A stretch of 64,000 nt of DNA from Oegoconia quadripuncta (taxonomy: Eukaryota > Arthropoda > Insecta > Lepidoptera > Autostichidae), in NCBI GenBank assembly GCA_949316235.1, contig OX438750.1, forward strand, positions 1,254,501 to 1,318,500, in the 5' to 3' direction. Numbering within the stretch: the first letter of the stretch is position 1; each line of letters starts with the position of its first letter. The notes under the pieces are model-generated. The model did no database searches and was not told the origin of the DNA. It saw only the letters and a program-made list of their open reading frames with translations. Both the position numbers and the translations under genes were made by a program. Below are positions 44,888-54,599 of this stretch, in pieces.

Positions 44888-44967
44888 ACCATCACCAAAC
44901 ACTGCTGAAGACAGTCATTGTTACCTACGCAGTGAAACCTAATTTGCTTTTAACCGACTTCATTATC

Positions 44968-44973
44968 AATAAA
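44968..44973 (+). terminator. Poly(A) signal AATAAA of PRKDC
   Basis: Canonical AATAAA 81 bases after the stop codon, followed by TTGTGTTTTTATGG, a GT/T-rich downstream element. Confidence 0.65.
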
Positions 44974-45059
44974 TTGTGTTTTTATGGTTAATGTTTTGCT
45001 TTTAAGCCTTCTCTTTGGTAGGTGTCCTTATTCAAAATGAATTAACAGCTTCTAATAAA

Positions 45060-45175
45060 ATTTGACGATCTACCGTCGTACTAAGATGTTAAAACGATGG
45101 CGGAAAGTAGAGAGACATGGTCGTCACTCCACCGACAAGAACATAGCTCTTAAATTGAAGAAGAAGACCGTCGTA
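45060..45175 (+). mobile_element. LINE 3' remnant (2255 family)
   Basis: GGCGGAAAGTAGAGAGACAT, CACTCCACCGACAAGAACAT and AGCTCTTAAATTGAAG are the reverse complement of the start of 2255-2450. Confidence 0.65.
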
Positions 45176-45189
45176 CCAAATAAAAATTA

Positions 45190-45510
45190 TTGAGTTCTCT
45201 CTAGGTGGAGTCGGCACAACTTGTCATCCCCTTCCACTTTCCTCATCAGCCGTCATCTCCGCACTCGCCCCTTTCACACACATATCATTCCTCACGCAGT
45301 CTACCCATACTCGTACCTTCCTCGGTATTCCTCGACCTCCGTATCCACATTCATACGTTACGCAATCATCTCGTTACGTGCCTTTCATCCCTCCCCAAAA
45401 TGTGCCCAAACCATGCTAACCTATTACTCCTCAACTTTTCTGTTATTGGCGCCACTTTCAGACTTCCTCTGATATACTCATTCCTGAGTCGCGCAATTTA
45501 TCAATCGAGA
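45190..45510 (-). mobile_element. RTE-like LINE 3' remnant
   Basis: Minus strand shows PITEKLRSNRLAWFGHI, GRDERHVTR and MTADEESG in shifting frames, the same tail as 15887-16235. The apparent plus-strand frames are its antisense. Confidence 0.65.
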
Positions 45511-45976
45511 CCTGCAGTGTCACTTAGGCCCGTATTAATAAATGGTTCTTGTGATTGAGATCGCGTCTCAGTCTCAAGACCATTTTTTCTGATGCTGTTT
45601 TAATATGCAAATCTTTCGAAAAGACACGGTTTTCGAATCCGGCTAAGACAATTTTTATTCGATTTTTTTTCTATTTGGATTTTTTTTCTTTTTATAAAGG
45701 AAAATAAACCGTAAACACTTCATTAAAATAATAAAAAGGTAAGGAAAATAAGAAAAGTAAAAATTTTTGGAGGTAACACTTTAGCCCATGATACTTTTAG
45801 GATGATTCGTCTGTACCTACAAAATACAGCGTTTTTGATTTGATTTGACAGAAAAGTGACTTTAGAGCTTTTTGGTCACTTGCGAGTATCCTTTAGTATA
45901 GCTAACAATGTATTACTCGCCAAATTCATATTTTCAAACAATATTGTAATTTTTTCTTGCACTTTTATTGGACCAA
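45511..45976. other. Unassigned AT-rich stretch
   Basis: Long T-rich runs near 45660-45700; no recognisable element. Confidence 0.3.
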
Positions 45977-46031
45977 TTTTTTTTTTATGCACAACGGGTT
46001 CGTACTTGACCTCAATCACACCTGATGTTAA
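45977..46031 (-). mobile_element. SINE-B tail fragment
   Basis: ATGCACAACGGGTTCGTACT and TCAATCACACCTGATGTTAA after poly-T. Confidence 0.6.
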
Positions 46032-46240
46032 GGCGCTGAATAGAGCCAAGGACCTTGAGCAATGGATACGCCCACTTAATGTTCGATAAAGCAGCGCTGC
46101 GTCTGCGACACGGTCAATATGCGTACCGTCAGACGAGTCGACCTTACGGGAAACCTTCTTGCGAACTGAACTTTGAGTTAGAGCTCTCCTAAATGCAACA
46201 GGTGGCGCTGAGACAGGGCAAATAAAAAACAACACAAAAT

Positions 46241-46450
46241 AATATAGAAATTTTACCTTCCAATAAAATTTTTATTATGTTTCCATAGACGTCCGAAGTC
46301 CATTATGAGAGAGTACATCGTCTTCCCTTCGACTCTGGTCGCTAGATGTAGTGGTTTTTATCGTCACCTGACAACACCAACAACGCCCCTATCGCCAAAT
46401 CTGCGAACTAAACTAAACCAACCACAAGCCGCCATATTGCTTGTCATTGT
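46241..46450. repeat. DIRS terminal inverted repeat (3' side)
   Basis: CATTATGAGAGAGTACATCG to GCCATATTGCTTGTCATTG is the reverse complement of 51020-51172; the outermost 50 bases are unique to this side. Confidence 0.85.
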
Positions 46451-46497
46451 TCGGCTCATAATGGTAATGGACTTTTGTACACCAGGAAGACCTTGCC

Positions 46498-46600
46498 TGG
46501 ACTTCGGACGTCTATGGAAACATAATAAAAATTTTATTGGAAGGTAAAATTTCTATATTATGTGTTCCGTCTGACGTCCGAAGTCCATTATGAGAGATAT
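46498..46600. repeat. DIRS internal complementary region
   Basis: ACGTCTATGGAAACATAAT (complement of 46280-46292 and outward) fused to GTTCCGTCTGACGTCCGAAG (complement of 51165-51190), as expected for the template that joins both ends into a circle. Confidence 0.82.
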
Positions 46601-46996
46601 GTTTGTTATCTCCTGGTGGCTTGTATAGAAATGCAACAATGTGATGCTAGTACATAATTGGTTTATTTGTTCTATTCATATTCGTATACCTATGTAATCA
46701 ATATTTATAACAAAACTAAAATATAATTCACCCAATTGTGGGAAGAAACCAAATACATAACACTTTTACAGTAACAGAAAAATTTTTAGCACTGATTTAA
46801 AAATGCTTAATTATCTTCTTTCTGAGAAACGATAAAATACTGTGACAGAGACTTCTCAGAAGAAACTTCGTTTCCACACACATTAAGATGTCTGTGATAG
46901 AATTTTCTAAATGTACATTCATGTTTCCAATTGGCTTTAGCCAGGATGTCATTAATAGGATATTTTTCTAGCCAATTTAGGGATGATACGGCCGAC

Positions 46997-48454
46997 CTAA
47001 CTACCAGGTGAAGCCTGGATTCCTGATTCTGATAACAGTCGCTTCACCCAATTTCCAATCATCGTCGCAGTAGCTGGTCTTACTGGATCTTTGGATGCAA
47101 TAAATAAACTGGATACTGAACCTCTAAGGTTTTTAGAAACATTGCAAAGAGTTCGAAGCCAAAAAACGGGATCCGTATTTTGATCAAGAGAAGATAACAA
47201 TACCCAACTTGACTGCTGATGCGACGAGGAATCAGTTTTTGAACCAAATATGGGATGTAGAGTAATAGAATCACCGTTATCAATAAAATGCTCATTATCA
47301 CATCGTAAAAGGGTAAGGTCATGGACCCTACGACTAGACGCCAATAAAAGAATTGCAGCAGTGCGTCTGGAGACGTCGTATAGGCTATTCAAGTTAGGAG
47401 TAGTATTTTTTAGATGACTAATGAGAATTCTCGCATCCCATATTGGAACTTTTGGTGGTATAGGCTTTGCTAACGACACTGCTTTAAGAATATGTTTTAC
47501 TATATGACTGGAAGATATTTTAATGTTAGACATGGTTTCACAAATAGAAGCAATCACCGACTTGTGGACGAGAATGGTGCGATAGGCTAATTTATCAGTT
47601 AAATGTAAATGAGCCAAATATCTTGCTACATCAGCCGGTTTTGGAATGCGAGCGTTTATATTATTTTGTATACACCATGCTGCCCATCTAGACCAAATGG
47701 GGATATAAGTTTTAACAGTTGAAGCTCTCCAACAGGACGTGAGTAGTTCTTTCTCTTGGGCAGACCAGTTTTCTGTTAAGGAGTCCCACCCGAAATGAGC
47801 CAGGCTTGCAGCTGCAAGCTGCTGATGTGGGCTGGAGGGAGACCTGTCACGGTGTCCACCAGCGTGGTCCCCAGATTCTTTATCTTCACTGGGCGTGATA
47901 GTGGTCTGTTCTTCAGGTCCGGCCGCCAAAATGGCCTTTTCCACTTGGGTGCTATCACTATGTAACATCCTGAGGCCGAATTTAGATGATGTAACACACG
48001 AGGAATCAATCCTGGCGGAGGGAAGATCCATGCTAGAGCGTAGTGCCAACACCTGCTGAAAGCGTCGTGATAGCAGGCGTTCGAGTCTGATAAGTTTAGA
48101 GTAACATAGCTCTGTACGACGTGTGCGCTTTTTGAGGCAAATAAATCTATTTCTGGGGTTCCCCATAGATCGAAAATGTTTGCCGTTGCTTCGACTGTCA
48201 GGTGCCATTCGGAGCCGGCGCGGTTGCGCGAGAGGTGATCGGCTTCCGTGTTGTACACTCCCGGGAGATGGTGTGGGACGAGTACCACGTTTAGGTTGTC
48301 TGCTAGGGCCAGTAACTGCTTGGTCAAATCCAGTAAGGCACGCGACCTCGTTCTTGACATAAGCCACGACGGTTTTGTTGTCGCTTTGCAAGATTACAGT
48401 TGAGTTCCTGACTTCTTCTGCTTTCGTCGAAATAGCGGATACAACTGCATACAT
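46997..48454 (-). pseudogene. DIRS RNase H end and tyrosine recombinase (damaged)
   Basis: The frame begins inside RNase H (TVILQSDNKTVVAYV) and, after a stretch in the wrong frame, shows the recombinase: SCWRASTVKTYIPIWSRW, IPKPADVARYLAHLHLTDK, ASSRRVHDLTLLRCD. The frame 47776-48360 supplies the true reading of the middle part (PGVYNTEADHLSRN, WGTPEIDLFAS). It stops at 46997, but the catalytic-Tyr end (TFRKFYHRHL) follows in another frame at about 46830-46990. At least three frameshifts. Confidence 0.82.
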
Positions 48455-49588
48455 TTATTTTAAGTTGCAGTGCCATTTTCGCTGTTGGCGGCTCCAACTC
48501 CCTTGAACTGCGTGGTTGTTGACAAGAGCTCCCCACTGTATGTCCGAGGCATCCGTGATGACATTATTTGTGGGTAACACCTTGGGATGAATCTCCGTCC
48601 TCTGACTGACATTTTCTAACCACCATTCCAGTTCGGCACGTACCTCGTCGGGATATAGTCTGGATTCTCTTGGAGATTTTCGTAGTTGGTTGCTGTGGCG
48701 CTGCAGCACACGGCAATGCAACCTTCCCCGGTGGGTGATGAAGGTCGCGAAGTTGAGTGACCCTAAGAGACGTTGAGCCTGCTTGAGGGTCCAACTGCCG
48801 GCTGCTAAGCGACTCAACAAACTGTGTTGGAGCTTTTTTATCTTGTCTGGAGGAAGGGACTTGGTGTTCCTTTGTGTGTTCCAGTTGATTCCCAGAAACT
48901 CTATCGATCTTGTCGGAACCATAAGGGACTTTTCCTGGTTGACACACCACCCTAAGGATGCGAGAAACTGCGTTGCTGTCGTCAGCTGAAAAGTATAAAG
49001 TGCCTTTTTGCACTGATGGACTACCAGATAATCGTCCAGGAACACCACCAGGCGTAAGCCCTTTGCACGCAATACTTCGGCTGTCCAATTTGTGACTGAG
49101 GCAAACATTCTTGGAGCTGCTGCTAGACCAAAAGGTAGGCATGTCATCTGTAGGAGGCGCCCGTTGTAACTGACCCTGAGGAAGCACCTGTGCTCCTGTT
49201 TTATGGGCAGATGGTAATATGCCTGGCTCAAATCTAACTTCGTCATCCAATCGCCGGACTGTAAGAATGTTGGCATCTTGTGGTGGTGAAACAAGTGAAA
49301 CCGTTTGGGTCGCATATACCGATTGAGCGCTTTCAGATTGAAAATTACCCGATTTTTGCCATTGTTCTTGGTTATCAAAAATAGTGGCGAGATGAACGAT
49401 GGAGTTAACGGGGCAAGCTCTAACACATGATCCCGAATCATTTTTTGGATCTCTTGGGACATCACTGATGAAACTGGAGTTTGATTTTTTGTCATCATAT
49501 CTAAAGTTGGAAAAATTAAAGGGGGTGTCTGGTTGAAAGGAATTCGAGCCCCCGTTATCATTTTCAAAATAGGCTTGGGGGGGTCCAA
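48455..49588 (-). pseudogene. DIRS reverse transcriptase and RNase H start
   Basis: 377 codons. RT motifs: LFLITKNNGKNRVIFNLKAL, MTKLDLSQAYYHLPI (motif A), LPFGLAAAPRMFASV and VVFLDDYLVV (LDD catalytic box). Then VITDASDIQWGALVNN of RNase H. It ends in TAA in frame with the next block, at a codon where the family usually has Glu, so a point nonsense change is likely. Confidence 0.85.
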
Positions 49589-49614
49589 ACGATGCCAGTT
49601 GCCACGATAGAGCC

Positions 49615-50883
49615 TTAGGCAATCCCCGAAAATGTCGGTAAGTCATTTTTGTTTATATCCTGCTCCCCTTCCCCTCTTATCATTTCGCCCCCCTCTTTTT
49701 TCTGGTTAAAATCGTCAAACGGTCGGGGTCGTGTGTCCTTTCTATCACGTTTTGGTTTAGTTGATCGGAAACGAAAGGGCTTATCTGGATGAGATGTAGA
49801 GGTGGAGGGTTCCGGTGATTTAGGTCGAGGACGACGCTGTGTGTTATTATGCTTCTCCAATTTATCTACCCCGCCTACCTTTTGTAAGTAGCTTGCCAGA
49901 GCTTGAGGGTTAAACATGTATTCCGCAGAAGGTGGAATTTTCTCTATGTCTTCTCGTAAAAATTTTCCTTTCAGAGCTTTCAAAAGAGAGCGACGACGAA
50001 GTTCGAGCACCTCTGCCCGTTTTCCGCAAATAATTTGAAGAATGTCATGAGATACAGTTTTATACCCTGAATCATTTCCAAGCAATTCCTTTAATTTATC
50101 ATAAAGCGTGGTAGGAGAAAGTTGCACATCGGGCTTTGCTGACCAATCAACAAGCTGTTGTAAAGCACAATTCACAGACTCGTTTTGAGCTAAAAATGCG
50201 TTTGACAAGGCAGCGAAACTACGTTCCATTTGGAACCATCTTAAAGGGGCAAACTGGTCTTCAAACCGTCTCAACTCTTCATTCACTTTTAACTCAGTAA
50301 ACGCTGGAAAAGCCGCATATTTCTTTTGAACCTCCGTATATCGTACAGAATTCCAATCAGGTGAATCAAATCTCTGCATACCCGAAATTTTAGTGACACG
50401 AACAGGATTAGCTTTCGGTACGGTCGGTTCTTTAATAGACACATTCAATTCAGTAATATTCTCAATATTAGATACTATTTGAGGTGGGCGCAAAAACTGA
50501 ACGTCTTTCGCGGTAGGGTTAGCGGCAGTGGATGTATTAGCGCTGGCGGTAGATGCCCCACCGGTAATCGAAACCGGAGTAGAGAAAGAGGCCGGCGGCA
50601 TAGCTACGTAATTAGCTCGCACCATAATATTATTTACATGACTTACTAATTGTTGGGACAGTATGTCAAACCTTCGCTCCAAATCAGACTCCAGCGAAGA
50701 AGAGCGCCTCTGACTCTGGCTGCGCCGCGGACGTTTGCTCGGTGTAGGGCTACCCGCCGATGAGTCTGAAGACGAATCGCTCGACGACAGCTCACGCGAT
50801 CTCGAACTACGTTGTTTAGCATTGCTGGTATTCTCCGCGGGTAAATTTCCGTCATTCATTTTAATGCCACCCCCGGAAAACAC
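49615..50883 (-). CDS. DIRS Gag-like protein
   Basis: 422-codon open frame with no lesions. Ser/Arg-rich N-terminus (SRELSSSDSSSDSSAGS, PSKRPRRSQSQRRSS), a central helical part (WFQMERSFAALSNAFLAQNE) and a Lys/Arg-rich C-terminus (STKPKRDRKDTRPRPFDDF). Position upstream of RT and overlap with it (to 49646) mark it as the first ORF of the element. The capsid role is inferred. Confidence 0.75.
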   Translation of the reverse strand: MFSGGGIKMNDGNLPAENTSNAKQRSSRSRELSSSDSSSDSSAGSPTPSKRPRRSQSQRRSSSLESDLERRFDILSQQLVSHVNNIMVRANYVAMPPASFSTPVSITGGASTASANTSTAANPTAKDVQFLRPPQIVSNIENITELNVSIKEPTVPKANPVRVTKISGMQRFDSPDWNSVRYTEVQKKYAAFPAFTELKVNEELRRFEDQFAPLRWFQMERSFAALSNAFLAQNESVNCALQQLVDWSAKPDVQLSPTTLYDKLKELLGNDSGYKTVSHDILQIICGKRAEVLELRRRSLLKALKGKFLREDIEKIPPSAEYMFNPQALASYLQKVGGVDKLEKHNNTQRRPRPKSPEPSTSTSHPDKPFRFRSTKPKRDRKDTRPRPFDDFNQKKEGGEMIRGEGEQDINKNDLPTFSGIA

Positions 50884-51019
50884 TTATACGCAACGGAAAA
50901 ACCACAAAAGTTTATATTTTAACACTAATGTAACGAACTTTCTACTTCTTTCTCGAAAATTCGAACATTTAACTTTTAATACTTAACGACCATGCGTACG
51001 GTTGAAAAAACGACGCAAC

Positions 51020-51202
51020 AATGACAAGCAATATGGCGGCTTGTGGTTGGTTTAGTTTAGTTCGCAGATTTGGCGATAGGGGCGTTGTTGGTGTTGTCAG
51101 GTGACGATAAAAACCACTACATCTAGCGACCAGAGTCGAAGGGAAGACGATGTACTCTCTCATAATGGACTTCGGACGTCAGACGGAACACATAATAATG
51201 AT
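51020..51202. repeat. DIRS terminal inverted repeat (5' side)
   Basis: Reverse complement of 46289-46450 with very few differences, ending GGACTTCGGACGTCAGACGG and AACACATAAT. Confidence 0.85.
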
Positions 51203-51544
51203 GATGCACATGAACAAGAATGATGAACATGGATGATTTATTGAAATATAAATGTATAAGTATTCATAGAATGTTTTCAAAAATAAGTTTGGGACCAGAA
51301 TGTTTCAGACACGGCAAAACAAATAAATAAAAAGTGTTATTTTTGAAGTTAGTTTGAAGTGAGTTACTAATTTACATCATTGGCATTGTCACCAAACAGT
51401 TTTTTTTTAATAATTTTTATTATATGTCCCATTGGCAATCATTTTTATAAAAATCTCAAAGTTATGCTTTTGTTTTATGATGACCTTTACATATTTCTTT
51501 CGACAAGGTTTGTTTTTGGTCAAAAATAACAATATTGCCTATCG
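51203..51544. other. Unassigned AT-rich stretch
   Basis: No coding region; ATGATGATGCACATGAAC start, long T runs near 51400. Confidence 0.3.
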
Positions 51545-52188
51545 GGGGGCACGGCAGTGATTCCGCTAAGTCGAGCGCGAAGCAAACACTGCCGTACCAT
51601 CCTTTACTGGAACCATTTCGCCGCATTTTCAGGCCCCTATTTTAGAACCTCTGGATAAGACTAGAACGCAGAAATTTTTGTCATCCAGTAAGCTATAATC
51701 ACATACTTAAAATCCAAAATTTCAAGTCTGTAGGTCATTTAGTTCCGAAGTTAAGCGAAAGCAAAGTTTCGCATTTATGACACTCACTCACTCACTCACT
51801 CATGATCATCAAAATAGAACTAGTACTTCCCATAAACTCAGAGAGCTGAAATTTGGTACAGAGTTATGGTTTAATGGCCACATAAAGGGAAAACTATAAA
51901 AACTAGGATAATCGAAGATCTGGAGTACCTGGTGACCCTGATTAGGAAACACAAGAGCCCAACCAAACTATTAGAGATCGACATATACCGCCTTTACAAA
52001 AAATATTCAACTTGGTGGGCCGCTTCATTTGATGTCAAAAATCGAAGGTCTGAAGTATCTGATGAAGAACCCTCAGCTGGTCTCAGCTGTATTAGAGATA
52101 TGGTAATGCCCCCTTCTACTATTGGTACATAGAAAAATCGACTGTCATTGCAAAAATCCAGCGTAGTGGGACACATCTTCTAATTTAA

Positions 52189-52530
52189 TCTAGCCATTCA
52201 ATATCTTTCTTGGTGTATGGTAGAACTGACTCAACTTGCAGTGTCAGATCTGCTATAGTTGCATACGTTGCTGAACATTGGGACGAAATGCAAGTGTACA
52301 CGTGTGATGCTGATGGTGACGTATACATGAGCGCGCAATCCTACACGAGCGATATGATGAAACCCACTACTTACGGCTCAGCTTCTGAGCTTATGGCTGC
52401 TGGAAAAATCTATCCCATCAAAAACAATACTTGTCAAAAAAACCAAGTCTCGCAACTCAGTTGTTCTGCGGTAAAAAGTTGTGAGATCCATGTAATACCA
52501 AGTCGGTTGTTAATTTATTCAGTCTCTACT
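52189..52530 (+). pseudogene. OTU-like domain remnant
   Basis: Frame SSHSISFLVYGRTD followed by SVRSAIVAYVAEHWDEMQVY, DVYMSAQSYTSDMMKP and YGSASELMAAGKIYP. The S(I/L)S..LYG...VR..IV.yV..nW and G...EL.AA spacing is that of OTU cysteine-protease folds. The catalytic Asp-Cys stretch upstream is lost (TAA just before). It ends inside the palindrome arm. The assignment rests on pattern memory only. Confidence 0.4.
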
Positions 52531-53105
52531 TAAGCGACTTTCTGTCTTAATACGTCCAGTCTCTAAGACCACGATCGTGGTCCATAACAATTGAAAATCA
52601 ATTGTGTCTGGAATCTCCGTACTCGAAGCATTAAGTTGTTACGTAATAATTAACAGCATCTTATAGTGACGCATATCAATATTAAAATTCTTTAATGTTT
52701 TATATAAATATATCGAGACTTGGCCATCGCACTAAATAATTGAATTTACATGTGTTTTCAGGCGATTGAATTTACACGTCTTTTCAGACGATGGCCAAGT
52801 CTCAATATATTTATATAAAACATTAAAGAATTTTAATATTGATATGCGTCACTATAAGATGCTGTTAATTATTACGTAACAACTTAATGCTTCGAGTACG
52901 GAGATTCCAGACACAATTGATTTTCAATTGTTATGGACCACGATCGTGGTCTTAGAGACTGGACGTATTAAGACAGAAAGTCGCTTAAGTAGAGACTGAA
53001 TAAATTAACAACCGACTTGGTATTACATGGATCTCACAACTTTTTACCGCAGAACAACTGAGTTGCGAGACTTGGTTTTTTTGACAAGTATTGTTTTTGA
53101 TGGGA
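52413..53105. repeat. 693-bp palindrome, 317-bp arms
   Basis: Arms 52413-52729 and 52789-53105 are reverse complements over their whole length with no mismatch found by eye (e.g. TACGTAATAATTAACAGC against GCTGTTAATTATTACGTA). The 59-base loop contains two near copies of GAATTTACA/CGTG/CTTTTCAG. Smaller palindromes (GACCACGATCGTGGTC) lie in each arm. Confidence 0.92.
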
Positions 53106-53956
53106 TCTCATTTCTTTTTGTATTTTGTAGACAGTTCTACTTTTTTCCTTTTCGGTACCTTCTACTTATTGTATATATGTATATCTACCAGCAACGAATT
53201 TTCTTAAAGCCCTCTCTCTGACTTATGAACTTCTCTTATTTTTGTAGGTAGCCTTCCGTTTTCTCTTTTCCGGTACTACTTCTTGAGCTTCAGCTACAGT
53301 TTTTCTAAGAGCCCACTCCCTGTCTCTATGGGTTTTTCTGGGAGGCTTTGATGTTACAATTTTTGCCGTAAAATAATAAAACATCGTTACGAATAAAGCC
53401 AATATTGAAAAATTTAATTAACTGAAGACTTGGCTGTATGGGCTTAATTTTCTTTGCTGTCTTTTCTAGATTTTTTAGTTTTTCCTTGATTCATACACCA
53501 AACACTACTTATATTCCAAATTTGAAGCTTCTAGGTCTGCTAGAAGTGCCTTAGAATTTTGATGATCGGTGAGTCAGTGAGTGACAAAATTAAGAAATTT
53601 GACCCCTTATAATTCTTAAAAATACTGGTTCAAATTGAATGAAATTTTAAATATACGTGTCTTTACAATGCCTGCATAGTTACTGAAAATTTCAGTCTTC
53701 TATTTTTATCCACAACGAAGTTACAGGGGGTCGATAATGGTCTGAATTGCTTCGAGAAAAGGATGGTACGGCCGTGACGCATTTTTGCTCGACTTGGTGG
53801 GGGCACGGCCGTGCCCCCAGATCCCTTCACTTTTGAAGTGTATGTGAACGGTGTACTAGGAGGTTCCTTTGGCGATGCTGGCCAAAAAAAGTGTTTACGT
53901 TTTGAGAAAATCTAAAATGAAAATCAATATGCCCACGTTTCTACAAAAAGAAGTGA

Positions 53957-54586
53957 AATCCCACCAAAAACATTCTGTAAAAAACTAGCCAAGTCTCGAT
54001 GGAGCTGCTTGATTATCTCTAAAAAGTAATGAAATCTGTACAAAGTCGTGCCAAGTCTAAGGTTCCTTACTGCGATTTCTTTATTATTATAGTTAATGTT
54101 GTGTGACTTGGCTGTTGAAGGGTACACAGGGGTACAAAACCAGGTGCTCCATGACACCATTGCACCAATCTGTCGCCAGAACCGCTACGCATTGACGATG
54201 GAAAATTGCCACTTGGAAAACGTTGATTCAGTAACCAGTCAATTGTAGGCTTGATAAAGCCACTAACGTATAAAGAATGTTATGTAAACGCCACACAGAT
54301 TATTCGCTAATAGTTTGCCGTTGAACATTCTTAATAACATAATTAATAACATTAATAGCGGTTCTGGCGACAGATTGGTGCAATGGTGTCATGGATCACC
54401 TGGTTTTGTACCCCTGTGTACCCTTCAACGGCCAAGTCACACAACATTAACTATAATAATAAAGAAATCGCAGTAAGGAACCTTAGACTTGGCACGACTT
54501 TGTATAGATTTCATTACTTTTTAGAGATAATCAAGCAGCTCCATCGAGACTTGGCTAGTTTTTTACAGAATGTTTTTGGTGGGATT
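53957..54586. repeat. 630-bp inverted repeat, 231-bp arms
   Basis: Arms 53957-54187 and 54356-54586, e.g. GACTTGGCTGTTGAAGGG against CCCTTCAACGGCCAAGTC, with a handful of mismatches. The 168-base spacer is AT-rich. It shares the word GAGACTTGGC / GCCAAGTCTC with the larger palindrome 850 bases away. Confidence 0.9.
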
Positions 54587-54599
54587 ATCTATTTCAGAA

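Larger units (their letters stand above)
46241..51202 (-). mobile_element. DIRS-type tyrosine recombinase retrotransposon
   Basis: Read on the minus strand: inverted terminal repeat (about 51020-51202), Gag-like frame (49615-50883), RT-RNase H frame (48455-49588), tyrosine recombinase region (46820-48454), internal complementary region (46498-46600) and the other inverted repeat (46241-46450). The complementary region joins two halves: one complements the right outer end (GTGTTCCGTCTGACGTCCG), the other the left outer end (ATGTTTCCATAGACGTCC). This layout is diagnostic for DIRS. No target duplication is evident. The coding region has a nonsense codon and frameshifts, so this copy is not autonomous. 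Confidence 0.9.
51545..53826. mobile_element. Unfamiliar TIR element with a central palindrome
   Basis: Ends are diverged inverted repeats: GGGGGGCACGGCAGTG, AAGTCGAGC and GCCGTACCATCCTTT on the left; AAAGGATGGTACGGCCG, GCTCGACTT and GGGGCACGGCCGTGCCCC on the right. Similarity continues inward to TCACTCACTCATGATCATCA against TGATCGGTGAGTCAGTGAG. Inside are a short frame with OTU-like residues and a palindrome with 317-base arms. No known transposase was recognised. Borders are approximate. Confidence 0.55.

Noticed and set aside
42549..42857. 102-codon minus-strand frame
   Set aside because: Antisense to the LINE tail at 42700-42995.
40284..44887. ATM, ATR, mTOR or SMG1 instead of DNA-PKcs
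   Set aside because: The FATC ending (DPRIL...GWEPWL) and the block before WILG match DNA-PKcs best; SMG1 and mTOR end in different residues.
45205..45558. Plus-strand frames of 83-117 codons
   Set aside because: Antisense of an RTE-like LINE tail on the minus strand.
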